This document shows positions 42,431 to 51,026 of a DNA stretch of 64,000 nucleotides, one piece after another; within the stretch, counting starts at the first letter, position 1, and every line of letters begins with the position of its first letter. This DNA comes from JAWQFO01 sp033436665. GTDB lineage: Bacteria > Pseudomonadota > Alphaproteobacteria > Rhodobacterales > Rhodobacteraceae. Location of the stretch: the NCBI RefSeq assembly GCF_033436665.1, contig NZ_JAWQFO010000004.1, forward strand, positions 62,001-126,000, given 5' to 3'. The position numbers and the translations under genes were made by a program. The notes under the pieces are model-generated. The model was not told the origin of the DNA and did not search any database. It saw only the letters and a list, made by a program, of their open reading frames with translations.

Positions 42431-43414
42431 TCAACCGACCTTGAGCACGATCTTCCCGATGTGCCCCGAGCCCTCCATCCGCTCATGCGCGCGTGCCGCG
42501 TCTTCCAGCGCGAATTCCTGGTCCATGACCGGAGCCACGCGCCCGGCCTCGAGCAGCGGCCAGACCGCTTCGCGCAGATCCTGCGCGATGCGCGCCTTGG
42601 CCAGATCGCTCTGGGGGCGCAGGGTGCTGCCGGTCATCGTCAGGCGCCGGGTCATCAGCTGGGCGAAGTTCATCTCGACCTTCGGACCCTGCAGGAAGGC
42701 GATCTGCACCAGGCGACCATCGTCGGCAAGGGCCGAGAGGTTGCGCGGAATGTAATCGCCCCCGACCATGTCGAGGATCAGGTTGGCCCCGCCCTGCGCG
42801 CGCATCACCTCGACGAAATCCGCCTCGCGGTAGTTGATCGCCTCTTCCGCCCCGAGATCAAGGCAGGCCTGGCACTTCTCGTCCGATCCGGCCGTGGCGA
42901 AGACGCGCGCGCCGAAGACATTCGCAAGCTGAATCGCGGTGGTGCCGATCCCGCTTGACCCACCATGCACGAGAAACCTTTCCCCGCCCTCGAGGCCACC
43001 GCGCTTGAAGACGTTGGACCACACGGTGAAATAGGTCTCGGGCAGGCAGGCGGCTTCCTTCAGCCCCATCCCCGCCGGCACCGGCAGGCAATGCGCCGCC
43101 GGTGTCGCCACGTATTCGGCATAGCCGCCGCCCGGTAACAGCGCGCAGACCTCGTCGCCCTCCGCGACCCCGGTGACGCCGTCGCCGATCGCCACCACGG
43201 TTCCCGAGGCTTCGAGCCCCGGCAGGTCGCTGGCGGTCGGCGGCGGCGCGTAAAGCCCCGCGCGCTGCAGCGCGTCGGGCCGGTTCACACCCGCCCAGGC
43301 CACCTTGAGGACCACCTGACCGTGGCCGGGTTCGGGCACCGGGCGCTCGGTCAGGCGCAGCACGTCCGGCCCGCCCGCCTCGGTGATTTCGACTGCCCGC
43401 ATCGTCTTGCCCAT
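42431..43414 (-). CDS. NAD(P)H-quinone oxidoreductase (PIG3/MDR family)
   Basis: This 327-aa MDR protein begins 'MGKTMRAVEITEAGGPDVL' and has 'WAGVNRPDALQRAGLY', the PIG3-type signature, and the cofactor motif 'HGGSSGIGTTAIQLA'. No zinc-binding Cys cluster is present. The ATG at 43414 has GAGGATCAGGA upstream. It precedes the second quinone oxidoreductase gene, probably in one operon. The two proteins share fold and length but differ strongly in the C-terminal half, so they are probably not redundant. Confidence 0.92.
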   Translation of the reverse strand: MGKTMRAVEITEAGGPDVLRLTERPVPEPGHGQVVLKVAWAGVNRPDALQRAGLYAPPPTASDLPGLEASGTVVAIGDGVTGVAEGDEVCALLPGGGYAEYVATPAAHCLPVPAGMGLKEAACLPETYFTVWSNVFKRGGLEGGERFLVHGGSSGIGTTAIQLANVFGARVFATAGSDEKCQACLDLGAEEAINYREADFVEVMRAQGGANLILDMVGGDYIPRNLSALADDGRLVQIAFLQGPKVEMNFAQLMTRRLTMTGSTLRPQSDLAKARIAQDLREAVWPLLEAGRVAPVMDQEFALEDAARAHERMEGSGHIGKIVLKVG

Positions 43415-43495
43415 GCGTCCTGATCCTCTTGTACCTGTTGCGCGTAATTCCAGCACTGTCCGCGAGAACAGGTGCGATTACAACAGGAGCCCCGG

Positions 43496-43840
43496 ATGCT
43501 TGCCGCCGCCTTCGCGCTGAACTGCACGGTGCTTGTCCCGGTGCTTTTCATGATCTGGAAAGACGGGCACGGCGCCCGAGCGGCCTTCGGTCCCGACGGT
43601 CCCGCGCGGCGCATCCTCGCCTGTCTCTACGGCGCGATCCTGCTTGCCGGCGCGGTCGTGTTGGGGGCCTTGCTGTCCGGCCGCGCGGAGGTCGCGCTGG
43701 CCATCGGCCTTGTTCTGCTGCCGGTGCAGATCGTTTACAAGCTGGCCACCGCGCCCGCGCTGGGACTCACTCACCCGGTGGTGCGCGCCAACCTCGGCAT
43801 TGCCGCCGCGCACACGCTGGTTCTCGGCACGATCCTCTAG
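43496..43840 (+). CDS. Hypothetical membrane protein, 114 aa
   Basis: The protein has about four hydrophobic segments ('FALNCTVLVPVLFMIW', 'LYGAILLAGAVVLGALL', 'ALAIGLVLLPVQIVYKL', 'GIAAAHTLVLGTIL'). AGGAG lies 7 bases before the ATG at 43496. It is divergent from the quinone oxidoreductases and convergent with the COQ9-like gene, sharing CTAG with its stop. No family is recognised. Confidence 0.65.
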   Translation: MLAAAFALNCTVLVPVLFMIWKDGHGARAAFGPDGPARRILACLYGAILLAGAVVLGALLSGRAEVALAIGLVLLPVQIVYKLATAPALGLTHPVVRANLGIAAAHTLVLGTIL

Positions 43841-44535
43841 CGGCGCGGGCTGGTCCAGCTTCCCGGAAGGTTCATCCGTGCCATCCGGTTCGGCGCCTTG
43901 ATCTGGCCCAGCAGCCAGTTCGGACCGGCCAGCAGCTTCGACAGGGTCGGGCTCTTGTTCACCTGCGCCTTGAGCTTCTCGATCTGCATCACGTCGTCGA
44001 TGCGGCGGTCGAGGAAGGCCCAAGTTGCTGTGCTGTTCTCGCTCGTGTCGCCGAGCCAGTAGAGCACGGTCGAGGAATAGACCCCCGAGAGCGTCGCGCG
44101 CTTGGTGTACCAGTTCACGTCGTCCGATGTGTCGCCCAGCGCCTCCCAGATCGCGTCGGCGGTGTTCCATATCAGCTTGGCGCCTTCGGCCGCATTCGTC
44201 GGCAGCGCGTAGAGCGTCGTGGCGCGCCGCACCAGTTCCTTGTCGCCCGCCGCCTCGATACGGAACCGCACCGCGGCGGCGACCTTGTCGCGGAACCGCA
44301 TCTCGGACATGTCTTCGGTCTTCAACCGCTCGACCATCGCTTCGTCACCCCGTCGGTGATGTTCGGCGGCGAGATCCTGCGCCCCGCGTGGACAGGCGGC
44401 ACGCGCGAGGCCCACGTCGAGCCCGGTATCGCGGATCGCGGCATTGAAGGCACGATCCGTCCAGCCGTCGAAGGGGACATGCGTGACGATGGCGTCCAGA
44501 AGCTGGGTCCGGGCGGTTTCCTGTGGCATTGTCAT
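43837..44535 (-). CDS. COQ9 family protein
   Basis: This 232-aa cytosolic protein belongs to the COQ9 family, lipid-binding helpers of ubiquinone synthesis. It has a TetR-like helical N-terminus ('QLLDAIVTHVPFDGWTDRAF') and the conserved 'DTSDDVNWYTKRATLSGVYS' region. I chose the ATG at 44535 (AGGAG, 8-base spacing); a GTG at 44544 would add three residues. Two quinone oxidoreductases lie nearby, though no operon joins them. Its stop shares CTAG with the convergent gene. Confidence 0.9.
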   Translation of the reverse strand: MTMPQETARTQLLDAIVTHVPFDGWTDRAFNAAIRDTGLDVGLARAACPRGAQDLAAEHHRRGDEAMVERLKTEDMSEMRFRDKVAAAVRFRIEAAGDKELVRRATTLYALPTNAAEGAKLIWNTADAIWEALGDTSDDVNWYTKRATLSGVYSSTVLYWLGDTSENSTATWAFLDRRIDDVMQIEKLKAQVNKSPTLSKLLAGPNWLLGQIKAPNRMARMNLPGSWTSPRR

Positions 44536-44571
44536 TGGCAACACTCCTTTCGCTGCCGTTTCCGGCGGTAC

Positions 44572-44600
44572 TGGACAAGTAGGGGTCGCCTTGCTATACG
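44572..44600 (+). promoter_or_regulatory. Sigma70-type promoter of rpsU
   Basis: TGGACA (44572-44577, 5 of 6 matches to TTGACA) and TATACG (44595-44600, 4 of 6 to TATAAT) are separated by 17 bases. Transcription would begin near 44607, about 46 bases before rpsU. Confidence 0.7.
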
Positions 44601-44652
44601 ACCACCTCCTGCAATTCCTTGCAACTCAACTTAGAAAGGTGGTGAAAACCAC

Positions 44653-44859
44653 ATGCAGGTCAGTGTTCGCGACAACAATGTCGATCAGGCGCTTCGTGCC
44701 CTGAAGAAAAAGCTGCAGCGTGAAGGCGTCTTTCGCGAGATGAAGCTCAAGCAACATTTCGAGAAGCCGTCGGAAAAGCGCGCGCGCGAAAAGGCAGAAG
44801 CGATCCGCCGTGCCCGTAAGCTGGCACGCAAGAAACTGCAGCGCGAAGGCCTTCTCTGA
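44653..44859 (+). CDS. rpsU: 30S ribosomal protein S21
   Basis: This 68-aa, very basic protein is a small-subunit ribosomal protein; 'MQVSVRDNNVDQALRALKKK' and 'FEKPSEKRAREKAEAIRRAR' are family hallmarks. It is a single-gene unit with a good promoter upstream and a strong terminator downstream. AAGGTGGTGA precedes the ATG at 44653. Confidence 0.97.
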   Translation: MQVSVRDNNVDQALRALKKKLQREGVFREMKLKQHFEKPSEKRAREKAEAIRRARKLARKKLQREGLL

Positions 44860-44890
44860 AGCGCCCCGCTAAGTTTCTTTCGACACAAAG

Positions 44891-44926
44891 AAACCCCCGC
44901 AAGCCTTTGGCTCGCGGGGGTTTTTC
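44891..44926 (+). terminator. Rho-independent terminator of rpsU
   Basis: AACCCCCGC pairs with GCGGGGGTT, and AGCC with GGCT, around a TTT loop with one mismatch. TTTTTCTTT follows at once. It is the clearest plus-strand terminator in the window. Confidence 0.92.
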
Positions 44927-44950
44927 TTTGGCTCCCAAACGTATTCTTCC

Positions 44951-45259
44951 CTATTGCTGGCTGGTCTGCACCAGAACGTCGACGGCCGCACCGTTCGCCG
45001 TGTAGATCGTGGCCTCGGTCGGGTCGGCATATGTCGAGGCATCGACATTGGTGACCGACGCGCAGACCGCGGCCGCCGCCGTCCCGTAGGTCTCGCCCGT
45101 GCCGGCGAGGAATGCCTCGGCCTGCGCTTCGCTGACCAGCACGTCTGTATCGCCACAGTCGATACGGATCGTGCCGTCCTGTTCCTCTCCCGGCGTCATT
45201 TCACCGCAGGCCGCCAGAAACGCCGTCCCGGCCAGCACGAACACGAATGATCTCGTCAT
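44951..45259 (-). CDS. Small lipoprotein, 102 aa
   Basis: A lipobox 'FLAAC' (Cys18) follows a short hydrophobic signal, so the mature protein is lipid-anchored in the envelope. The mature part is acidic (Asp/Glu/Thr-rich) with two further Cys ('IDCGD', 'VCASV') that could pair. AGGAG lies 8 bases before the ATG at 45259. No family is recognised. It stands between rpsU and the GMC gene with its own leader. Confidence 0.75.
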   Translation of the reverse strand: MTRSFVFVLAGTAFLAACGEMTPGEEQDGTIRIDCGDTDVLVSEAQAEAFLAGTGETYGTAAAAVCASVTNVDASTYADPTEATIYTANGAAVDVLVQTSQQ

Positions 45260-45413
45260 GACTTCCACTCCTTTTGGGGTCTCGAGTTGCTTGCCCCTGT
45301 CGGAATGGTATGGCTCACGCTCGCGTGATCAACCAGTGAATCCAATTTGGCGCCGATACGCGGAAAACGGCTGATGTCCCTGTTTTCGTGGGACGGTCCG
45401 GGCAGCCGCGCGG

Positions 45414-47009
45414 CTAAGCCTGCCGCGTGTCTTCGAGGATCATGTCCGCCGCCTTCTCCGCCATCATGATCACCGGGGCGTTTGTGTTGCCGGAGGTGAT
45501 CGACGGCATCGCCGAGGCATCGACGACACGCAGCCCCGCGACCCCGCGCAGGCGCATCCGTGCATCGAGCGGCGCGTCCGCGTCCGAGCCCATGCGCACC
45601 GTGCAGGTCGGATGGAAAATGGTGGTGCCGATGTCTCCGGCGGCCTGTGCAAGCGCGGCATCGCTGTCGCCGCATCCCGGTGTCAGTTCCTTCGGCGCAT
45701 ACCGGCGCATCGGTAACTGGCCCATGATCGCGCGGGCCTGCCGGATCGCCGCTACCGCGACGCGGCGATCGCCCTCGGTCGACAGGTAGTTTGGCGCGAT
45801 GCCCGGTGGCTGCGCCGGATCGGGCGAGGCGACGCGAACGGTTCCGCGGCTTTCCGGGCGCAGGTTGCAGACGCTGGCGGTCATTGCCGGGAACGCGTGC
45901 AGCGGCTCTCCGAAGGCGCCCAGCGACAGGGGCTGCACGTGGTATTCGAGATCTGGCGTGGCGAGCCCCTCGCGCGATTTCGAGAAGGCGCCAAGCTGGC
46001 TTGGCGCCATCGACATCGGCCCGGTGCGCCGCAGCAGGTATTCGAGGCCGATGCGCGCCTTGCCGGTCAGGGACCCGGCCAGCGTGTTCAGCGTCTTGGC
46101 CCCGGTCAGACGCCAGGCGCAGCGCAGTTGCAGATGATCCTGCAGGTTCTCGCCGATCTGCGGCATGTCGCGGCGCACCTCGATGCCCACGCCTTTCAGA
46201 TGCGCCGCCGGACCGAGGCCCGAGAGCTGCAGCAGCGCCGGGCTGTTCACCGCGCCCGCCGAGAGGATCACCTCGCCGCGCGCCTCGGCGACATGGGTGC
46301 GGCCCGCGTGGCTGTATTCGACGCCCGCGGCGCGGCCGTCGCGCAGCACGATCCGAAGCACCATCGCCTGTGTGAGAACCTTGAGCCCCTGCCCGGTCGC
46401 GGTGCGCAGAAACGCCTTGGCCGTGTTCATGCGCCAGCCGCGCCGCTGGTTGACCCGGAAATAACCCACGCCCTCGTTGTCGCCGGTGTTGAAATCGGTG
46501 ACCGGGTCGAGCCCCCAGGCCACCGCTGCGTCGCGCCAGTGATCGAGCACCTCCCAGTGAAGGCGCTGGTTCTCGACGCGCCATTCGCCGCCCGACCCAT
46601 GCATCTCTGACGCGCCGTCGACGTAGTCCTCGGAGCGTTTGAAATAGGGCAGCACGTCGTCCCAGCCCCATCCGGCAAGACCCGCCTGCCGCCAGCCGTC
46701 GTAATCCGCCGCCTGCCCGCGCAGGTAGAGCATTCCGTTGATCGACGAGCAGCCCCCCAGCACCTTGCCGCGCGGATAGAGCAGTGAACGTCCGTTCAGC
46801 CCTTTCTCAGGTGCGGTGCGGTACATCCAGTCGGTGCGGGGGTTGCCGATGCAGTAGAGATACCCCATCGGGATGTGGACCCAGTGGTAGTTGTCGCGCC
46901 CGCCGGCCTCGAGCAGCAGGACCCGACGTCCCGCTTCGCTCAGGCGCTTGGCCAGAACGCAGCCCGCGCTGCCCGCGCCGATGATGATGTGATCCCAGTC
47001 GCCCGTCAT
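45414..47009 (-). CDS. GMC family FAD oxidoreductase (choline/alcohol dehydrogenase-like)
   Basis: This 531-aa flavoprotein oxidises an alcohol or polyol. The FAD dinucleotide motif 'IIGAGSAGCVLAKRL' is at the N-terminus; the GMC signatures 'GKVLGGCSSINGMLYLRG' and 'GAVNSPALLQLSGLG' are present; the catalytic His lies in 'FHPTCTVRMG' and Asn in 'GNTNAPV'. GGAGG precedes the ATG at 47009. It lies 22 bases after the AsnC-type regulator gene on the same strand, so that regulator probably controls it. No betaine aldehyde dehydrogenase or BetI gene is nearby, so choline as substrate is doubtful. Confidence 0.92.
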   Translation of the reverse strand: MTGDWDHIIIGAGSAGCVLAKRLSEAGRRVLLLEAGGRDNYHWVHIPMGYLYCIGNPRTDWMYRTAPEKGLNGRSLLYPRGKVLGGCSSINGMLYLRGQAADYDGWRQAGLAGWGWDDVLPYFKRSEDYVDGASEMHGSGGEWRVENQRLHWEVLDHWRDAAVAWGLDPVTDFNTGDNEGVGYFRVNQRRGWRMNTAKAFLRTATGQGLKVLTQAMVLRIVLRDGRAAGVEYSHAGRTHVAEARGEVILSAGAVNSPALLQLSGLGPAAHLKGVGIEVRRDMPQIGENLQDHLQLRCAWRLTGAKTLNTLAGSLTGKARIGLEYLLRRTGPMSMAPSQLGAFSKSREGLATPDLEYHVQPLSLGAFGEPLHAFPAMTASVCNLRPESRGTVRVASPDPAQPPGIAPNYLSTEGDRRVAVAAIRQARAIMGQLPMRRYAPKELTPGCGDSDAALAQAAGDIGTTIFHPTCTVRMGSDADAPLDARMRLRGVAGLRVVDASAMPSITSGNTNAPVIMMAEKAADMILEDTRQA

Positions 47010-47031
47010 GCCGCCCCTCCCGGTCCGGTTC

Positions 47032-47490
47032 TTACACCGGCAGGGCGGTGGTCTTGAAGACCGTGCGCAGCGCGAAGCTCGATTGCATTTGCGCCACCCC
47101 CGGCAGCCGCGTGAGGTACTGGCGGTGGATCCGTGCGAAATCCTCGGTGTCCTCGGCCACCACCTTCAGCAGGTAGTCCGCGGCCCCGGCCATCAGGTGA
47201 CATTCCAGAACGTCGGGAATCCGCCGCACCGCTTTCTCGAAGGCGTCGAGCACCTCGTCGGCCTGCTGCTGGAGCGTGATCTCGACGAAGACCGTCGTCG
47301 GAACGCCCATCTTGCGCGTGTCGAGCAGGGCGACGTAGCCGTCGATAAAGCCCTCGGCCTCGAGACGCTGCACCCGGCGATGACAGGCAGAGGCCGAGAG
47401 ATGCACCGCCTCGGACAGGTCGGCGTTCGACATGCGCCCCTTGCGCTGCAACGCCGTCAGGATCTTGCGGTCTATCGTATCGAGGTCCAT
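47032..47490 (-). CDS. Lrp/AsnC family transcriptional regulator
   Basis: This 152-aa protein has an N-terminal HTH ('MSNADLSEAVHLSASACHRR') and a C-terminal RAM ligand-binding domain ending 'GVAQMQSSFALRTVFKTTALPV'. GGAGA precedes the ATG at 47490. It is divergent from alanine dehydrogenase (135-base gap), the usual layout of an AldR-type activator, and upstream of the GMC gene with a 22-base gap. It probably senses alanine or another amino acid. Confidence 0.93.
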   Translation of the reverse strand: MDLDTIDRKILTALQRKGRMSNADLSEAVHLSASACHRRVQRLEAEGFIDGYVALLDTRKMGVPTTVFVEITLQQQADEVLDAFEKAVRRIPDVLECHLMAGAADYLLKVVAEDTEDFARIHRQYLTRLPGVAQMQSSFALRTVFKTTALPV

Positions 47491-47625
47491 TTGCGCACGT
47501 TTCTCCGAACATTGGTCGTGTTTGCAGCAGACTATTCGAAGGATGGCTGGATTGACGAGGCGAAATAGGTGCAACTTTGCCATCTCGTCGCGGTACTCTT
47601 CGGCAAAGCCAAAGCGGAGGACCCC

Positions 47626-48744
47626 ATGAAGATCGGCTGCCCGAAAGAGATCAAACCCCAGGAATTCCGCGTCGGGATGACCCCCAACGCCGCGCGCGAG
47701 GCCGTGACCCACGGGCATGAGGTCGTCATCGAAGCCGGCGCGGGCGCCGGATCGGGCTTTGACGATGCTGCCTACATCGATGCGGGTGCGCGTATCGTCG
47801 CGACGGCGAAAGAGGTTTTCGACCAGGCCGAGATGATCGTGAAGGTCAAGGAGCCGCAGGCCGCCGAGCGCAAGATGCTGCGCGAAGGCCAGTTGCTCTT
47901 CACCTACCTGCACCTCGCGCCCGACCCGGAGCAAACCCGCGACCTGCTGGCCTCGGGCTGCACCGCCATCGCCTACGAGACCGTGACCGACGACCGTGGC
48001 GGCCTGCCGCTCCTGGCGCCGATGTCCGAGGTCGCCGGTCGTCTGGCGCCTCAGGTCGGCGCCTGGACGCTGCAGAAAGCCAACGGCGGCCGCGGCGTGC
48101 TGATGGGCGGCGTACCCGGCGTCGGACCGGCCCGCGTGCTGGTGATCGGCGGCGGCGTCGTCGGCACCCATGCGGCGCGCATCGCCGCCGGTATGGGCGC
48201 GGACGTGACCGTGCTCGACCGCTCACTGCCGCGTCTGCGCTATCTCGACGACGTCTTCGGAACCGTTTTCAAGTCGGGCTATGCCAATGCCGGCAACACG
48301 ATCGAGCTTGCGCGGCAGGCCGACATGATCATCGGCGCCGTTCTGATTCCCGGCGCCGCAGCGCCCAAGCTGATCACGCGGGCGCAGCTTTCCGAATTGA
48401 AACCCGGTGCCGCGCTGGTCGACGTTGCAATCGACCAGGGCGGCTGTTTCGAGACGTCGAAGGCCACCACCCACGAGGATCCGGTCTACGAGGTCGACGG
48501 CATCATGCACTACTGCGTGGCCAACATGCCCGGAGCGGTCGCGCGCACCTCGACCATCGCGCTCGGCAATGCCACGATGCCCTTCATGCTCGCCCTGGCC
48601 GACAAGGGTTGGCGGCAGGCCTGCATCGACGATCCTCATCTCCTGGCCGGCCTCAACGTGCATGCGGGGCAGCTGACCTATTACGCGGTCGGCAAGGCTC
48701 TGGGTATCGACGTGGTTTCCCCGGCGGTGATCGTGAAGCAGTAA
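47626..48744 (+). CDS. ald: Alanine dehydrogenase
   Basis: This 372-aa NAD enzyme converts L-alanine and pyruvate plus ammonium. It has 'KEIKPQEFRVGMTP' (substrate loop), Lys in 'VKVKEPQ', the active-site His in 'TYLHLAP', and the nucleotide motif 'IGGGVVGTHAARIAAGMGADV' region, closing with the family-typical 'QLTYYAVGKALG'. CGGAGG lies 5 bases before the ATG at 47626. It is divergent from the AsnC regulator, which most likely controls it. Length and start fit the family. Confidence 0.96.
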   Translation: MKIGCPKEIKPQEFRVGMTPNAAREAVTHGHEVVIEAGAGAGSGFDDAAYIDAGARIVATAKEVFDQAEMIVKVKEPQAAERKMLREGQLLFTYLHLAPDPEQTRDLLASGCTAIAYETVTDDRGGLPLLAPMSEVAGRLAPQVGAWTLQKANGGRGVLMGGVPGVGPARVLVIGGGVVGTHAARIAAGMGADVTVLDRSLPRLRYLDDVFGTVFKSGYANAGNTIELARQADMIIGAVLIPGAAAPKLITRAQLSELKPGAALVDVAIDQGGCFETSKATTHEDPVYEVDGIMHYCVANMPGAVARTSTIALGNATMPFMLALADKGWRQACIDDPHLLAGLNVHAGQLTYYAVGKALGIDVVSPAVIVKQ

Positions 48745-48840
48745 GCGTGCGGTCCTGCGAAAAAGTTGCGAAAAATGGCATGAGCGCGTAACTTCGTTGT
48801 GCGTTCATTTTTGTTTGTGATTTCAAACAGGAGAACAGCC

Positions 48841-49065
48841 ATGCCCGACGAGTTCAAATTCAATGCGGAAGAGAATTGGGGCAAGCTGACCAAGTTCGCC
48901 ATTCAGGAAGTCGAAGGCTGGAACCAAGGTCGCCACTCCGCCGATCCCAGCGGCGACGGATTGGGACGCGAAGAGCGTGTCGGCCTTCCCAACATCTTTC
49001 CCGACGGCGACCTAACCGACACCTACCTCTTCGTTGCTGATCAAATCGGCTTCTACGACCTGTAG
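48841..49065 (+). CDS. Small acidic hypothetical protein, 74 aa
   Basis: The protein is soluble and acidic ('MPDEFKFNAEENWGKLTKFA'), with several Asp/Gly-rich loops and no membrane segment. AGGAG lies 7 bases before the ATG at 48841. An A/T-rich leader with a possible promoter (TTGCGA, 17 bases, TAACTT) precedes it. I do not recognise a family. It follows alanine dehydrogenase by 96 bases but probably has its own promoter. Confidence 0.6.
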   Translation: MPDEFKFNAEENWGKLTKFAIQEVEGWNQGRHSADPSGDGLGREERVGLPNIFPDGDLTDTYLFVADQIGFYDL

Positions 49066-49116
49066 GCAACCCTCGGAACGACATCTCAAGGCAACCGGAA
49101 CCGTTCGGAAGTCGTA

Positions 49117-49142
49117 GCGCCCGCCGATTTCGCCGCGGGCGC
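49117..49142. terminator. Hairpin between the small acidic protein gene and mscL
   Basis: GCGCCCGC (49117-49124) pairs with GCGGGCGC (49135-49142) between convergent genes. No clear T-run follows, so this is a weak or stabilising terminator. Confidence 0.5.
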
Positions 49143-49148
49143 CAGTGC

Positions 49149-49577
49149 CTATCTTTTCAATGAGTCCCGGATCTCGAGCAACACATCGAGTTCGGACGGG
49201 CCGGTGTCGACTTCCGGCGCCACGTCATCGGGTTTTTCGGCCGCGGACTTGATGCGGTTGACCGCCTTCACAAGCATGAAGACCACGAAGGCGATGATGA
49301 AGAAGTTGATGCAGGCGGTGATGAAGGCCCCGTAGGCAAAGATCGCCGCTCCCGACTCGCGCGCCGCGGCCAGTCCCGCACCCTCCGGCACGTTGCCGGA
49401 CAGAACGAAATACATGCTGGTGAAATCGACACCGCCGAGAACCAGCCCGATGATCGGGTTGATCAGATCGTCCACGAGCGAGCTGACGATCGCCGTGAAA
49501 GCAGCACCAATGATGATGCCGACGGCGAGGTCCATGACGTTGCCTTTGGCAATGAAGTCCTTGAATTCCTGAATCAT
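49149..49577 (-). CDS. mscL: Large-conductance mechanosensitive channel
   Basis: This 142-aa channel opens under hypo-osmotic stress. The amphipathic start 'MIQEFKDFIAKGNVMDLAVG' and the first helix 'IIIGAAFTAIVSSLVDDLIN' are diagnostic; the second helix is 'FFIIAFVVFMLVKAVNRI'. I chose the ATG at 49577 (AGGGA, 11-base spacing); a GTG at 49604 would add nine residues not seen in MscL. It is a single-gene unit. Confidence 0.96.
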   Translation of the reverse strand: MIQEFKDFIAKGNVMDLAVGIIIGAAFTAIVSSLVDDLINPIIGLVLGGVDFTSMYFVLSGNVPEGAGLAAARESGAAIFAYGAFITACINFFIIAFVVFMLVKAVNRIKSAAEKPDDVAPEVDTGPSELDVLLEIRDSLKR

Positions 49578-49837
49578 GACTGACTTTCCCTGAAATTGCG
49601 TCACCGCACGCCCCGCACCGGGCCTCGGTTCGCGATTTGCCTAGCACAGGTTTTGCCGGATCGGTCACGACTAATCTCGGACGGCGGTGCAATTTCTACA
49701 AATTTCTGCGTGAAAACGGGGTGTTATCAACCACGCCGCGACTCGTTAACGAAGACTTAACCTTCCCGTTGTGACGACGCACCGGCGGCGGCTAGGCTAG
49801 CGGGCGTTCCGAAACTCTTGCCGATCCGGAGAGATCA

Positions 49838-50158
49838 ATGTCTGCCCATCGCCGTGCCGGGTTCTTGCTGTTGCTCTTGACGCTCGCCGCCTGCGGCCGC
49901 CCGTCCCCGGTCGAAGCCCCGCAGTACCGCAACTTCGACCTGCGCATCAGCCACCCGTCGCCCTACAGCACCTTCCTGCTGGTCGAGCCGGCGCATCGCG
50001 GCGCCGACCTGCCGGGTCCGGGTCTGGTGAACAACCGCCGCTTTGCGATCTACCTGCGCGAGGCCACGGGCTGCGGCATCGACATGGCGCGGGATACCGT
50101 GGCGCTTGGGAACAAGCGGGTGCCGGCAGGCTACATGATCCCGGTGGTCTGTCCCTGA
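49838..50158 (+). CDS. Small lipoprotein, 106 aa
   Basis: The N-terminus 'GFLLLLLTLAACGRP' has a lipobox with Cys19. The mature part is short and contains two further Cys (about residues 79 and 105). CGGAGAG precedes the ATG at 49838. No family is recognised. The 260 bases upstream are A/T-richer than average and hold no gene; a promoter is likely there but not definable by eye. Confidence 0.7.
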   Translation: MSAHRRAGFLLLLLTLAACGRPSPVEAPQYRNFDLRISHPSPYSTFLLVEPAHRGADLPGPGLVNNRRFAIYLREATGCGIDMARDTVALGNKRVPAGYMIPVVCP

Positions 50159-50291
50159 TCCGGGGCCCCGTCCGGATGGGCGCGCATGCGGGGGCTGCTG
50201 CGCGGTCACGCACAGCAAATCGGCTCTCGGCATCTTCCCGCCGCCGCCACGTCTCCTACAGTTGGGATCAGACCCCTTTAGGAGACATGCC

Positions 50292-50990
50292 ATGAAAGAC
50301 CTGGAATCCTTCCCGATCGAAAATCGCTGGCCGGCGGCGGATCCGACCGTCCTTCAGCTCTATTCCTTCCCGACCCCGAACGGCGTCAAGGCCGCTATCA
50401 TGCTCGAGGAGACCGGACTGCCCTACGAGGCGCATCTGGTGACGCTCGCCGACAAGGACGTCAAGAGCCCCGAGTTCCTGTCGCTCAACCCCAACAACAA
50501 GATCCCCGCGATCATCGACCCCAACGGTCCGGACGGCGCGCCGCTGGCGCTGTTCGAAAGCGGCGCGATCCTGATCTACCTCGCGGAGAAGACGGGACAG
50601 TTCATCGGCAAAACTGCAAGTGAGCGGGCCCATGTCATCCAGTGGCTGATGTTCCAGATGGGCGGCGTCGGTCCCATGTTCGGCCAGCTCGGGTTCTTCT
50701 ACAAATTCGCCGGCTCGGAATGGGAGGACAAGCGCCCGCAGGAGCGGTACGTCAACGAGGCCAAGCGCCTGCTCGCCGTGCTCGAGAAAAGCATGGAAGG
50801 CAAGGAGTGGATCGTGGGCGACTATTCCATCGCGGACATCGCGCTCTGCCCCTGGCTCAATGCGCTCGATTTCTACGGCGCGCGCGAGGCCGTGGGCTGG
50901 CAGGATCACCCCAACCTCGTGGCCTATGTCGAGCGCTTCTACGCGCGTCCCGCTGTGCAGAAGGGCAAGAACATCCCGCCGCGGCCCTGA
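50292..50990 (+). CDS. Glutathione S-transferase, Nu-class/YfcG-like
   Basis: This 232-aa protein has the thioredoxin-like N-terminal half ('LYSFPTPNGVKAAIMLEE', cis-Pro in 'NNKIPAI', glutathione-binding 'ESGAILIYLAE') and a helical C-terminal half. The 'TPNG' active-site motif is that of YfcG/YghU-type enzymes, which act as glutathione-dependent disulphide-bond oxidoreductases. AGGAG lies 9 bases before the ATG at 50292. It is a single gene followed by a hairpin. Confidence 0.92.
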   Translation: MKDLESFPIENRWPAADPTVLQLYSFPTPNGVKAAIMLEETGLPYEAHLVTLADKDVKSPEFLSLNPNNKIPAIIDPNGPDGAPLALFESGAILIYLAEKTGQFIGKTASERAHVIQWLMFQMGGVGPMFGQLGFFYKFAGSEWEDKRPQERYVNEAKRLLAVLEKSMEGKEWIVGDYSIADIALCPWLNALDFYGAREAVGWQDHPNLVAYVERFYARPAVQKGKNIPPRP

Positions 50991-50997
50991 CGGACGC

Positions 50998-51024
50998 TCC
51001 GGGGCGCGTTGACCGCGCTCCGGA
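50998..51024. terminator. Hairpin between GST and YtoQ genes
   Basis: TCCGGGGCGCG (50998-51008) pairs with CGCGCTCCGGA (51014-51024), with one G-T wobble and a 5-base loop, between convergent genes. T-runs are absent. Confidence 0.5.
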
Positions 51025-51026
51025 CC

